A stretch of 64,000 nucleotides of DNA from NCBI RefSeq assembly GCF_026626635.1, contig NZ_JAPNKA010000001.1, forward strand, positions 3,658,001 to 3,722,000, read 5' to 3'. A model generated the notes under the pieces. That model was not told where the DNA came from and did not search any database. It saw only the letters and a program-made list of their open reading frames with translations. The position numbers and the translations under genes are program-made. Source of the stretch: Archangium lansingense. Lineage in GTDB: Bacteria > Myxococcota > Myxococcia > Myxococcales > Myxococcaceae. This document shows, in pieces, positions 56,895 through 64,000 of the stretch. Numbering within the stretch: position 1 is the first letter of the stretch; the number at the start of each line of letters is the position of its first letter.

Positions 56895-58673
56895 GTGAAG
56901 GATCTCGTGGTCGGCCTTGCCAACGGCGTACACGACAGCGCGATTGCGCTCTGTTCGGATGACGGGGTGTTCGCCGAAGCGTTCGAGCGGCATGTGCAGG
57001 TGAAGCGGGCGCTTGGCTGCGCGGGCCTGTTCTCATCGTGGCGACCGCTCCGAGCGGCTCTGCGCCATGTCGGCATCGACACCGCAGCCCTTCGGCGCGC
57101 TTCCCTCCGGACCACGTGGCAGCTCGACGATGACGACTTCGACGTCCTGCGTCGTACGCTGTCGCGCGCAGGCACCGACAATGGCTTCATCGCAATGGTC
57201 GCCGGCAGCGCCGCCTGGGACTCCACGACCGAGCTCCAGCTCGGCTGGCTCCTGCGGGGCGAGTTCCCTCACGTCTACCCGCCACTCGGGGAAGTGCTGC
57301 CCTCCGGCCCGGGAGTATCGCTACGCTCCGTCGTGCCCCGCACCGCGCCCGTCGAGCTCGACCGTGCCGCCGTGTCACACCACCTGGCGCACGCAGCCAA
57401 CGCGGTCTACACGTCACCCTTTGACCGCTGTGTGGCTCTCGTCATCGATGGCGCGGGCGAGCGCTCGAGCCTCAACGTGTTCTCGTTCGCTGACAACACC
57501 TTCCAGTCCGTGTCGTCGACGGACTCCAGCCACAGCCTCGGCCTCCTCTACGCCGCCGTCACCCAGCTGTGTGGCTTCCAGTATTGGGAAGGCGAGGAGT
57601 GGAAGGTGATGGGCATGGCGGCGCATGGCCATCGCGTGCCTGAGCTGTACCGGTTCTTCCACGATCGCACCCACGTTGACGGCCTCCAGGTGAGGCTCGC
57701 CTTGGGCCCGTCGTGGGTCGACGAGCTGTCCGCGCTGCTGCGTCCCGGGCGCGGCGAGGCCGGCGTCCTCCAGGCGGCGAACCTGGCGCGCTCGTTCCAG
57801 GACTATTTCGCTGACACCCTCGTGGCGCTCGTGAAGAACGTGCATGCCCTGGGGATCTCCGACGATCTTGCCTACAGCGGCGGCTGCGCCCTCAACTCGG
57901 CGGCGAACGGGCGCATCGTGCGCGAGACCGGGTTTCGCCGGCTCCACGTGCCAAGCGCCCCGGCCGACGATGGCAACGCGCTCGGCGCCGCGCTGTACGA
58001 GCGCCATGCGGTGCGGCGCATCCCACGGAAGCCGACGATCGCCTCACCCTTTCTCGGCAGCACGATCGATCTCGATGAGCTCGAGCGCGCGTTGTCGTTC
58101 GCGACGTTCGACGCCGTCCGCATCGACGACGAGCAGGAGCTGTGCGACCGCACCGCCGCGGCCCTCGCTCGAGGCGAGATTATCGGATGGATCCAAGGGC
58201 GCGCTGAGTTCGGGCCTCGCGCCCTCGGGAGCCGATCGATTCTGGCCGACCCGCGGCGCGGAGACATGCGCGACATCATCAACCGGCGCGTGAAGTTCCG
58301 CGAGCAGTACCGTCCGCTGGCGCCGGCGATTCTGCACGAGCACGGCGAGCGGTTCTTTCAGGGCTACGAGGAGAGCCCGTACATGGAGCGAGCGCTCCCC
58401 TTCCGAGAAGAAGTCAAGGCGCTCGTCCCTGCGGTGGTGCATCTCGACGGTACCGGGCGGTTGCAGTCCGTCACGCGGGAGCGGAACGCCCTCTTCTACG
58501 CGCTGCTCAGCGCGTTCGAGCGTCACACGGGCATTCCCATGCTCGTCAACACCTCCTACAACGTCATGGGCAAGCCGATCTCCCACAGCGCGACCGATGT
58601 ATTGACGGTCTTCGCCACGACCGGGCTCCATGCCCTCGTCGTGGGCCCGTGGTGGATCCGCAAGCGCGCATGA
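56895..58673 (+). CDS. NodU/CmcH-family O-carbamoyltransferase
   Basis: A 592-residue enzyme that transfers a carbamoyl group from carbamoyl phosphate, via carbamoyl-AMP, to a hydroxyl group. N-terminal Kae1-like domain: VSHHLAHAANAVYTSPFDR carries the metal-binding His pair, and VIDGAGERSSLNVF follows. C-terminal YrdC-like part: GRAEFGPRALGSRSILADPR, KFREQYRPLAPAIL and MLVNTSYNVMGKPI. All signature motifs are intact. GTG start with a GGAG site. The partner is the divergent methyltransferase; a glycan or secondary metabolite is the likely acceptor. Confidence 0.93.
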   Translation: MKDLVVGLANGVHDSAIALCSDDGVFAEAFERHVQVKRALGCAGLFSSWRPLRAALRHVGIDTAALRRASLRTTWQLDDDDFDVLRRTLSRAGTDNGFIAMVAGSAAWDSTTELQLGWLLRGEFPHVYPPLGEVLPSGPGVSLRSVVPRTAPVELDRAAVSHHLAHAANAVYTSPFDRCVALVIDGAGERSSLNVFSFADNTFQSVSSTDSSHSLGLLYAAVTQLCGFQYWEGEEWKVMGMAAHGHRVPELYRFFHDRTHVDGLQVRLALGPSWVDELSALLRPGRGEAGVLQAANLARSFQDYFADTLVALVKNVHALGISDDLAYSGGCALNSAANGRIVRETGFRRLHVPSAPADDGNALGAALYERHAVRRIPRKPTIASPFLGSTIDLDELERALSFATFDAVRIDDEQELCDRTAAALARGEIIGWIQGRAEFGPRALGSRSILADPRRGDMRDIINRRVKFREQYRPLAPAILHEHGERFFQGYEESPYMERALPFREEVKALVPAVVHLDGTGRLQSVTRERNALFYALLSAFERHTGIPMLVNTSYNVMGKPISHSATDVLTVFATTGLHALVVGPWWIRKRA

Positions 58674-58679
58674 CTTTTC

Positions 58680-58918
58680 TCGGGGAAGGTGTCCTCCGCC
58701 GGGAAGGTGTCCCGGGAAGGTGTCAGGCGGGAAGGTGTCAAAGAACTCGTCCTCCGGGAAGGTGTCAAAGAACTCGTCTCCGGGAAGGTGTCAAAGAACT
58801 CGTCTACCCGGGAAGGTGTCCCCCGGGAAGGTGTCAAAGAACTCGTCCGCGGGAAGGTGTCAAAGAACTCGCCCGACAACTCGTTCCCTACGGGTCGTCC
58901 CTACGAGTCGTCTGACAC
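58680..58918 (-). repeat. Array of nine GGGAAGGTGTC cores with mosaic long and short units (type 1, reverse)
   Basis: Nine GGGAAGGTGTC cores follow the carbamoyltransferase stop. Five continue with AAAGAACTCG to give a ~24-bp unit; four are short ~13-bp units. Spacers such as TCCTCC, TCTCC and TACCC vary. In reverse the long unit is CGAGTTCTTTGACACCTTCC, the type 1 repeat seen elsewhere in the window. It is not CRISPR-like: spacers are 2-8 bp and units differ in length. Confidence 0.9.
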
Positions 58919-58921
58919 CTT

Positions 58922-59008
58922 GGAGGGCACTTCGGGGGCACGCTTGAGGCGGAGAATTGGCCCGAGGGCGGCGCCCGCCTGCGCCTGACCCTGCCCGCGC
59001 TCGGGTGA
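58922..59008 (+). pseudogene. Tail of a histidine kinase ATPase domain
   Basis: Directly after the repeat array, 28 codons read GGHFGGTLEAENWPEGGARL then RLTLPALG and a stop, the usual last strand and C-terminus of HisKA-type sensor kinases. The rest of the gene is absent and replaced by the array. Confidence 0.7.
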
Positions 59009-59142
59009 ACAACCCATGCGGTTGCCGATTCCGTGGTACCAGGAGTCGTTCTGGCCATTGCCCAGCTCGTAGCTGATGTGGAAGGTGACCACCGGGTTCG
59101 GGTAGGACCGGCATGGTTCCCATACTCAAAGGAACCACACCC
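59009..59142. other. Short region with a possible minus-strand gene relic
   Basis: On the minus strand 59110-59010 reads NPVVTFHISYELGNGQNDSW then YHGIGNRMGCSPE, which has good coding character but no start, stop or known family. It may be another gene fragment. The promoter of the nucleoside hydrolase should also lie here. Confidence 0.3.
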
Positions 59143-60171
59143 ATGCGTCTCCGACGTTTCCAGCTCCCCTCCGCCGCGCTCGTCGCGATGCTGCTCGTCT
59201 CCTGCACTCGCACCCCCATGCCCGTCATCGCGGACGTGGACTCGGACTATGACGACATGGTCTCGCTCGCGTACCTGTGCCAGGAGCATCAGCGAGGCAA
59301 CCTATGGCTCGCTGCGGTAACCGTCACCAACAGCGGTGCAGGCCTTCCGGGCAAGGCCTTGCGTCATGCGCGCTGTGTGCTCGAGGCCTGCGGCGTGAAG
59401 AACATTCCCATGGCCGATGCCACGCCCATCACGCCCAATGCCTTCACCCCCATGATGAGGGAAGGCATCGACGGCATCCTCTCCAATGTCTTCTCCGAGT
59501 GTACCGCCAGTGCCGAGTCCACGCCGAAGCAGGCCCCACAGCTACTTGCCGAGGTGGCCCTGGCCTCACCGGAGCCCGTTACCGTGGTGGCCACGGGGCC
59601 CCTGTCCAACCTGGCCGCTGCGCTCCAGGCCGAGCCGACGCTCCAAGAGCACATCGCCCGCACCTACATCATGGGTGGAACTGTGTCTGTGCCCGGCAAT
59701 CTCTGCTGCGGAGTGCCCGAGGGGTTCGACAACACTCAGGAGTTCAACATCTTCGTGGACCCGCCCGCCGCGGCCACGGTGCTGCGCTCGCTGCCGGCCG
59801 GGAGCGTCTCGCTAGTCCCGTTGGATGCGACCAATCAAGTCCCATTGACACGGGCCTATGCCCAGCGCCTCGCCGAGCAGGCCTCCGCCTCCGGCGCTGC
59901 CCGGGTGGTCTCGGCCATCGCCAACCACCCCAACATCCTCATGGGCATCGACCTGGGCCGGCTGTACTGGTGGGATCCTCTGGCGGCCATGGCGGTCCTC
60001 CATCCCGAGGTCGTCACCTTCCAGACGCAACCCGTGGAGGTGGTGAGCGAAGGGGCCTCAGCGGGCCGGACACGTGCGGCCGAGAGTGGCCAGAGCACGC
60101 GCGTGGGCATGGGAGCCAACGCCCAGCGCTTCGAGGACCTTCTACTGGAGAGTCTCACCGCCCAACCGTAG
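59143..60171 (+). CDS. Secreted inosine-uridine-preferring nucleoside hydrolase-like lipoprotein
   Basis: A 342-residue lipoprotein (leader MRLRRFQLPSAALVAMLLVSC). The calcium-binding DxDxxxDD is DVDSDYDDMVSL; VVATGPLSNLAAAL, TYIMGGTVSVPGN and EFNIFVDPPAAATVL are the canonical IUNH blocks. Mature enzyme would hydrolyse the N-glycosidic bond of nucleosides outside the cell, for scavenging from lysed prey or DNA/RNA. AAAGGAA precedes the ATG at 59143; an ATG ten codons upstream is less likely. Confidence 0.9.
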   Translation: MRLRRFQLPSAALVAMLLVSCTRTPMPVIADVDSDYDDMVSLAYLCQEHQRGNLWLAAVTVTNSGAGLPGKALRHARCVLEACGVKNIPMADATPITPNAFTPMMREGIDGILSNVFSECTASAESTPKQAPQLLAEVALASPEPVTVVATGPLSNLAAALQAEPTLQEHIARTYIMGGTVSVPGNLCCGVPEGFDNTQEFNIFVDPPAAATVLRSLPAGSVSLVPLDATNQVPLTRAYAQRLAEQASASGAARVVSAIANHPNILMGIDLGRLYWWDPLAAMAVLHPEVVTFQTQPVEVVSEGASAGRTRAAESGQSTRVGMGANAQRFEDLLLESLTAQP

Positions 60172-60205
60172 GCCGTGGGGGCCAGAGAGGGTGTCGGAGA
60201 GGGTA

Positions 60206-61144
60206 TCAAAGAACTAAAGCGACACGACCTGGCACGACACGCGGAGGGAAGGAGAATGGCGGAAAGCGGGCCGAGAAATCTCCCCGACTCCACCGAGCCG
60301 CTGCCTCTCGGAATGCCGATACAAAGGCCCGGTACTGCTCACGGAGTTCCTTTAACGCCAGGCCTGAGGAGGCATGCCCCAATGGCCGAGGGCTGCGCTT
60401 GAGGTGTTCGGGCCGGGTATGAGGGTGCTGTGCCCGCACAGCCTGAGTCCCCAAAACGGGAGTACCCCGGGCATTTGCCTCGGCTTCCACCTGCTCCACA
60501 AGTCCCCGCACCTTGCGTTGTCGCTCCTCCTCTGACAGTCCTTCCCAGCACGGAAGGGGAGCCAACTCCAGTTCCACCGGCTCGGCCCACTCCTGTGCGA
60601 AGCGCCCCTGCGCTTCTTCCATGTCCTCACTCCGCCGCTTGCCCCAGCGCTTCGTCCAGTTGAGCCACCAGAAGAGCCGCCTGGCTGGCCCCTGCAACTG
60701 CGGCAGGCAGGTGAGCCCTGGCCACTCGGCGCTTCTTTCCACCAGTCCTTCTTTCACCCCGTGGGCCAGCACGTAGCGCAGCCGTCCCACCATCGCGGCG
60801 TCGTCGAGCACCGGTTCCGCCGAGTAGCGCCGCTCCCAGAAGCCCCCACTCCAATCCACCAACTTCCCCACCTTGCGGGAGAGATTGGCACGCAGGTACT
60901 GCATGAAGGAAGCAAGCGCCGCGCCCTTTGCCCACACCAGCAGGTGGAAGTGATTGGAGGCAAAGGTGAAGGCGTGCAGCCGCACATTGCCGTCGCTCTG
61001 CTGGACGGCGCGCGCCAGTACGCCTCCCACCACCTCGTTCACCTGCGGACTGGGCCGCAGCAGCAACCGTCCTTGAAAGCACCTGGACGTGACGAAATAG
61101 AAGCCCTCCTCCTGGAACATTCTCAGCGGCCAACCCATCCCCAT
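60206..61144 (-). CDS. REP-associated tyrosine transposase (RAYT, Y1/IS200-like)
   Basis: About 312 residues. The HUH histidine pair is in ASNHFHLLVWAKG; the catalytic Tyr is probably in FMQYLRANLSRKVGK; GGFWERRYSAEPVLDD and RLRYVLAHGVKEGLVE are typical RAYT blocks. The start MGMGWPLRMFQEEG fits the family; a GTG 38 codons upstream (61258) is an alternative. RAYTs are single-copy domesticated transposases linked to short palindromic repeats. Here repeat arrays lie on both sides, and its 3' end is itself repeated at 34242. Confidence 0.85.
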   Translation of the reverse strand: MGMGWPLRMFQEEGFYFVTSRCFQGRLLLRPSPQVNEVVGGVLARAVQQSDGNVRLHAFTFASNHFHLLVWAKGAALASFMQYLRANLSRKVGKLVDWSGGFWERRYSAEPVLDDAAMVGRLRYVLAHGVKEGLVERSAEWPGLTCLPQLQGPARRLFWWLNWTKRWGKRRSEDMEEAQGRFAQEWAEPVELELAPLPCWEGLSEEERQRKVRGLVEQVEAEANARGTPVLGTQAVRAQHPHTRPEHLKRSPRPLGHASSGLALKELREQYRAFVSAFREAAARWSRGDFSARFPPFSFPPRVVPGRVALVL

Positions 61145-61265
61145 CCCCTGCGTGCGAGTTGCGAGCGGCCAGGCCAGATGCACCCCACGGGCCAATCGCA
61201 AGTCCTCAAAAGGACTTGAAGAACGGTCGGTTACCCGTCCACGCCGAGCCTCTCTCACTCAACCC

Positions 61266-61437
61266 CGCATTTCGAATCCTCTGACACCCTTCTCGTTGGA
61301 CACCCTTCTCGGACACCCTTCTCGGGGTCGTGTCGCGCGAATCCTCTGACACCCTTCTCGGCGAATCCTCTGACACCCTTCTCGACACCCTTCTCGCGAA
61401 TCCTCTGACACCCTTCTCTGACACCCTTCTCGCCGGA
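61266..61437 (+). repeat. Array of eight GACACCCTTCTC cores, variant of type 1
   Basis: Eight GACACCCTTCTC cores; four are preceded by CGAATCCTCT to give ~24-bp units and the others are short ~13-bp units or a variant GGGTCGTGTCGCG. The same long/short mosaic as the array at 58680, but with CCTCT for TTCTT and an extra C. It starts eight bases upstream of the alternative RAYT start. Confidence 0.9.
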
Positions 61438-61474
61438 TATTTGTGCTCTCCCAAGGCACCGAGATAATTGGCCC

Positions 61475-62338
61475 GTGCGAATCGCAGAGATCATGCAGGA
61501 TGTCGCCTCGAAGAGAAGTCTATCGCTGAGCGAGCTGGAGATCCGCACGCTGCCGCCCAGTGCCGTGCTCGACACCGCGCGCAGCCCAGACGAAGCGCTG
61601 CAGGATAGCGTGGAGGAGTTGCTGGACAGGCCCTTCAAGGACTACTTCGACTGGATCCTGGCGGAGCAGTTCTCCGGCTCCTGCGGCGCGACGTCCGCGT
61701 GGCTGGACGAGATCACCTCCAGGCCGTTCGATGCGAAGAAGGGGCAACTGGTGGTGACTTCCACCGGTGCATTCTTGAGCAAGATCATCTTCGAGATGAT
61801 CAGCAACAAGAAGCGTTGGTACTGCCGCTGCACGCTCTCGGTTCACTCCTTCTTCATCGAGTGCATCGAGCGCAAGGCCTGTGTCTACCAGAGCTATTTC
61901 GGCCACTACTCGCTGGCCCGGTCCATAGAGAACATTGAAGAACGCGACCGGATGGCGTTCCTTCCGCTGCTGGAAGCGGCCGTCCACAATGACATGACGC
62001 TCACCTGCATCAGGCTGGGGACGGACCTCGAATACAACGACCTGACTGAGGAAGCCAAGGCGCAGTGGGAGCGGAAGTACCGAGCGACCTGGAAGATTGC
62101 CCAGGGAAAGAGCTTCAACGCCATCGACCAGGCGGTCCTTCAGGGTCGCAAGGCCATCTTCCTCAAGATGGCGCCAGTGCATGACAAGTCGACGGTCCAG
62201 TGCCGCTTCAACACGAACCCAGCGACCGTGGAGGAGATCCGTCAGAACATCATCGCCTCCATCACCAAGAACAAAGAAGGCTGGGAAGGGCTCCTCAAGA
62301 GCACCAAGACCGTGAGGCAGCTCCTCGCGGGGGTGTAG
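61475..62338 (+). CDS. Hypothetical protein, possible papain-like fold
   Basis: A 287-residue soluble protein from a GTG start (RIAEIMQDVASKRSLSLSEL). I do not recognise the family with certainty. A Cys in EQFSGSCGATSAWLDEI, a His in CTLSVHSFFIECIE and Gln/Asn-rich VYQSYFGHYSL are spaced like the Cys, His and third catalytic residue of papain-like proteases or transglutaminases found in effectors. No signal or membrane segment. Sits between a repeat array and an IS3 relic, with base composition slightly lower in GC than neighbours. Confidence 0.6.
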   Translation: MRIAEIMQDVASKRSLSLSELEIRTLPPSAVLDTARSPDEALQDSVEELLDRPFKDYFDWILAEQFSGSCGATSAWLDEITSRPFDAKKGQLVVTSTGAFLSKIIFEMISNKKRWYCRCTLSVHSFFIECIERKACVYQSYFGHYSLARSIENIEERDRMAFLPLLEAAVHNDMTLTCIRLGTDLEYNDLTEEAKAQWERKYRATWKIAQGKSFNAIDQAVLQGRKAIFLKMAPVHDKSTVQCRFNTNPATVEEIRQNIIASITKNKEGWEGLLKSTKTVRQLLAGV

Positions 62339-62397
62339 GTGCCTCCGTCGCCGGCATGAACTGGCTTGGGCTTGATTCGGTTACGTGGACAGTGGGG

Positions 62398-62622
62398 TTA
62401 TGTTGCCAACTTCTGCGGTAAGGTCGCAAGCTCGAAATCCACGGGACTGACGTAGCCCAAGGCCGAGTGTCGGCGCTGACGGTTGTAGAAGACCTCAATG
62501 TCATCGAAGCGCGCCAACCGAGCCTGCTCATGCGTGGCGAAGTCCGTGGTGTAGGCAAGCTCTTGCTTCAAGGTGCTGAAGAAGCTCGCCACGACGGCGT
62601 TGTCCCAACAGTTGCGGCGGAC
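62398..62622 (-). pseudogene. C-terminal fragment of an IS3-family transposase (OrfB)
   Basis: VRRNCWDNAVVASFFSTLKQ, then FDDIEVFYNRQRRHSALGYV and SPVDFE, are the last conserved blocks of the IS3 DDE integrase core; the first two acidic residues are missing. TGGACAGTGGGG at 62386-62397 may be part of the right terminal repeat. The left break lies six bases from the stop codon of the next gene. Confidence 0.9.
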
Positions 62623-62628
62623 CTGAAT

Positions 62629-63390
62629 TCACTTGGGTTGCGCACGCTCCACCCGGATCAACAGCTCGGGATCCTCGAGCCGCTTCGCGATGGCTGCGGC
62701 TCGGGTCAACGTGCTCGCATTGTGCGATGCCCCTTGGATGCGCGCGACCATCAGCAATCCCATCACCCGTAAGCGCACGTACCCACCATCGCCTGCGTGC
62801 TCACAGGCACGCTGCGCCAGCCGGAGCGCCTCATCGTGGGCGCCTTGGCGATGGAGGCCGAACGCCAGCCCTGCATCTCGGCGATAGCTGGCAAAGGGAT
62901 GCACGTCTTCGGCCGGCAGGGAGCGATACATCGCGAGCGCTCGAGCGGAGTCACCCCGCCGGTTGGCATCGAAGGCCTCATGATCGAGCAGGCGGGCCTG
63001 GAAGCATGCCGCGTCCGATGGGTCCAGCTCTGCTCGGACCGTCTCCAGAATGCGTCGGGCCGCCTCCAGGTGTGGGCGCGCGGCGGCCTCCGCTCGCCTC
63101 ACGTCCGCGTCGAGGCGGGTCAAGAGGTAGCATGTCGCAAGGTGGTGCTCGAGCTGTGCAGCGGGTGAGTCCACGAGCGCCACGGCCCCCTCGAGCAGGG
63201 TCCGTGCATCGTCGAAGGACCGCCGACGCAGCGCCACGCCCGCAAGTCCCAGAAGGATCCACACCCGAGCCCTCGACTCCGAGAGCGGCGGCCTATCCCA
63301 CAGGCGAAGCTGGTCGACACAGAGCTGGACTGGCAGATCTCCGATGAGGCCCCCGTCCCGCTCAACCTCCCAGATGCTCCCGATGGCCAT
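62629..63390 (-). CDS. TPR-like helical repeat protein, probably a truncated larger protein
   Basis: 253 residues of alpha-helical repeats: LLGLAGVALRRRSFDDARTL, ALAMYRSLPAEDVHPFASYR and AFGLHRQGAHDEALRLAQRA have the small-large TPR spacing. The opening MAIGSIWEVERDGGLIGDLP does not look like a natural N-terminus, and in-frame codons THAPFLELHHG precede it after a TAG. Similar regions end large TPR-bearing Ser/Thr kinases or adenylate cyclases of myxobacteria, so this may be the tail of one. The IS3 fragment touches its 3' end. Confidence 0.55.
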   Translation of the reverse strand: MAIGSIWEVERDGGLIGDLPVQLCVDQLRLWDRPPLSESRARVWILLGLAGVALRRRSFDDARTLLEGAVALVDSPAAQLEHHLATCYLLTRLDADVRRAEAAARPHLEAARRILETVRAELDPSDAACFQARLLDHEAFDANRRGDSARALAMYRSLPAEDVHPFASYRRDAGLAFGLHRQGAHDEALRLAQRACEHAGDGGYVRLRVMGLLMVARIQGASHNASTLTRAAAIAKRLEDPELLIRVERAQPK

Positions 63391-63500
63391 GCCGTGGTGG
63401 AGCTCAAGGAAGGGCGCGTGCGTCTAGAGACGGTCTCCGCCGGCCTCCAGCCGCGCATGTGTCGGAGGAAGGGGCAGGGGAGTGCCCGCGGGGCCACGGC

Positions 63501-64000
63501 TCAGAGCGTGGCGAAGACGTCACCGAGCGTGGCGAGCATCGACTCCGAGTCCCGCACGCGGAACGTCGACTCGGTGAGGCGCGCCGACTCGATGCGGTCG
63601 ACGCGGAGCATGCGCACCGCCCCGCGCAGGTGGTCCCAGACGAGCAGGAACCAGGCGGGCCAGCTGAGCAGGAGGTAGTGCGGCTCCACGACGCGCACCG
63701 TGCGCACCTCGTTCGCGCGGTATGTCAGCTCGAGCGCGCGCTGCTCGAAGAACGACTCCTGGATGGGACGGAGCACGGCGGCGCGGGGTGCCTTCCACGA
63801 CTCGGCGACGTTCCTCGAGGTGGGACCGACGAGAATCCTCCGGCGGAGCCCGCTCACGCGTGCGCGCTCCTCCGGCGGAAACGCGGCGGAGAGCTTCTGC
63901 CGCAAGCCTTTGACCGTCGAGAGCAGGAGGGGGGAGCCCAGCCGCTCCGCGAGCGCCAGTGCGAGCAGGAGGTCGAGCGCTTCCCGTGCGTCGAGTTGAA
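63501..64000 (-). CDS. WYL-domain (YafY-type) transcriptional regulator, 5' part outside window
   Basis: The C-terminal 166 residues of a regulator whose start lies beyond the right edge. After a helical linker (VKGLRQKLSAAFPPEERARV) comes the WYL domain: QRALELTYRANEVRTVRVVE, PHYLLLSWPAWFLLVWDHLR and MLRVDRIESARL. WYL domains bind nucleic acids or small ligands and control transcription, often in defence or stress loci. Nothing in the visible part indicates its target. Confidence 0.88.
   Translation of the reverse strand, partial: QLDAREALDLLLALALAERLGSPLLLSTVKGLRQKLSAAFPPEERARVSGLRRRILVGPTSRNVAESWKAPRAAVLRPIQESFFEQRALELTYRANEVRTVRVVEPHYLLLSWPAWFLLVWDHLRGAVRMLRVDRIESARLTESTFRVRDSESMLATLGDVFATL

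Noticed and set aside
58680..58918. CRISPR array
   Set aside because: Direct repeats are present, but the spacers are only 2-8 bp, repeat units vary between ~13 and ~24 bp, and no cas gene is in the window.
58680..59008. Coding exons in the repeat array, since several frames stay open across it
   Set aside because: The open frames arise from repeat units lacking stops; the peptides are simple repeats of SLTPSR or VKELV with no start context.

Overview
The window is high-GC DNA that reads like an accessory-rich stretch of a fruiting myxobacterium of the Cystobacterineae type (Archangium, Cystobacter or Melittangium-like). This is an inference. It rests on a Ser/Thr kinase with PEGA repeats, an FHA-GAF sigma-54 activator, many cysteine-rich lipoproteins, kelch, EGF and FG-GAP surface proteins, orphan histidine kinases, and long GC-rich genes interrupted by decayed islands. 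No complete RNA gene and no CRISPR array was seen.

Layout. 0-10 kb: enzymes and secreted proteins (YcaC-like hydrolase, sterol-desaturase-like protein beside a Crp regulator, polysaccharide lyase, serine beta-lactamase-fold protein, a large triple-DUF4082 protein). 10-19 kb: kelch protein, two cytochromes P450, a membrane histidine kinase, an EF-hand protein and a methyltransferase, with relics of a VOC protein, a lanthipeptide synthetase and a tmRNA-like 3' end. 19.8-24 kb: a visibly acquired and decaying patch, with a GH45 cellulase gene carrying an in-frame stop, a truncated ccdA, ohr, a nonsense-mutated alpha/beta hydrolase and an intact epoxide-hydrolase-like gene. 25-29.7 kb: a compact redox module (ferric-reductase-like membrane protein divergent from a hydrolase remnant, CcdA, CINC redoxin, response regulator and histidine kinase). 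Its promoter shares an arrangement of repeated sites with the promoter of the decayed ohr operon. 29.7-33.9 kb: TetR and quinone reductase, then an EGF/FG-GAP lipoprotein. 34-35.7 kb: dispersed repeats and a pseudogene broken by a 79-bp MITE.

35.7-49.4 kb: a kinase operon with cysteine-rich lipoproteins; a 280-bp near-identical direct repeat, derived from the 3' end of a sigma-54 activator gene, flanking an Mrr-like nuclease gene and a surface lipoprotein; the intact activator; a convergent glycosyltransferase and acyltransferase pair. 49.4-58.7 kb: HxlR/QorB divergent pair, a VIT/vWA lipoprotein, an ABC substrate-binding protein behind a permease relic, and a divergent methyltransferase/carbamoyltransferase pair with tandem palindromes between them. 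58.7-64 kb: two arrays of a short GACACC-type repeat around a REP-associated tyrosine transposase gene, a nucleoside hydrolase, a possible papain-fold protein, an IS3 fragment, a TPR-like protein and a WYL regulator cut by the window end.

Two themes tie the window together. Dispersed short repeats mark places where genes have been truncated (VOC, LanC-type, histidine kinase tail, unknown pseudogene). A redox regulon appears to have been imported in two pieces, one intact and one decaying, that keep matching promoter architecture.
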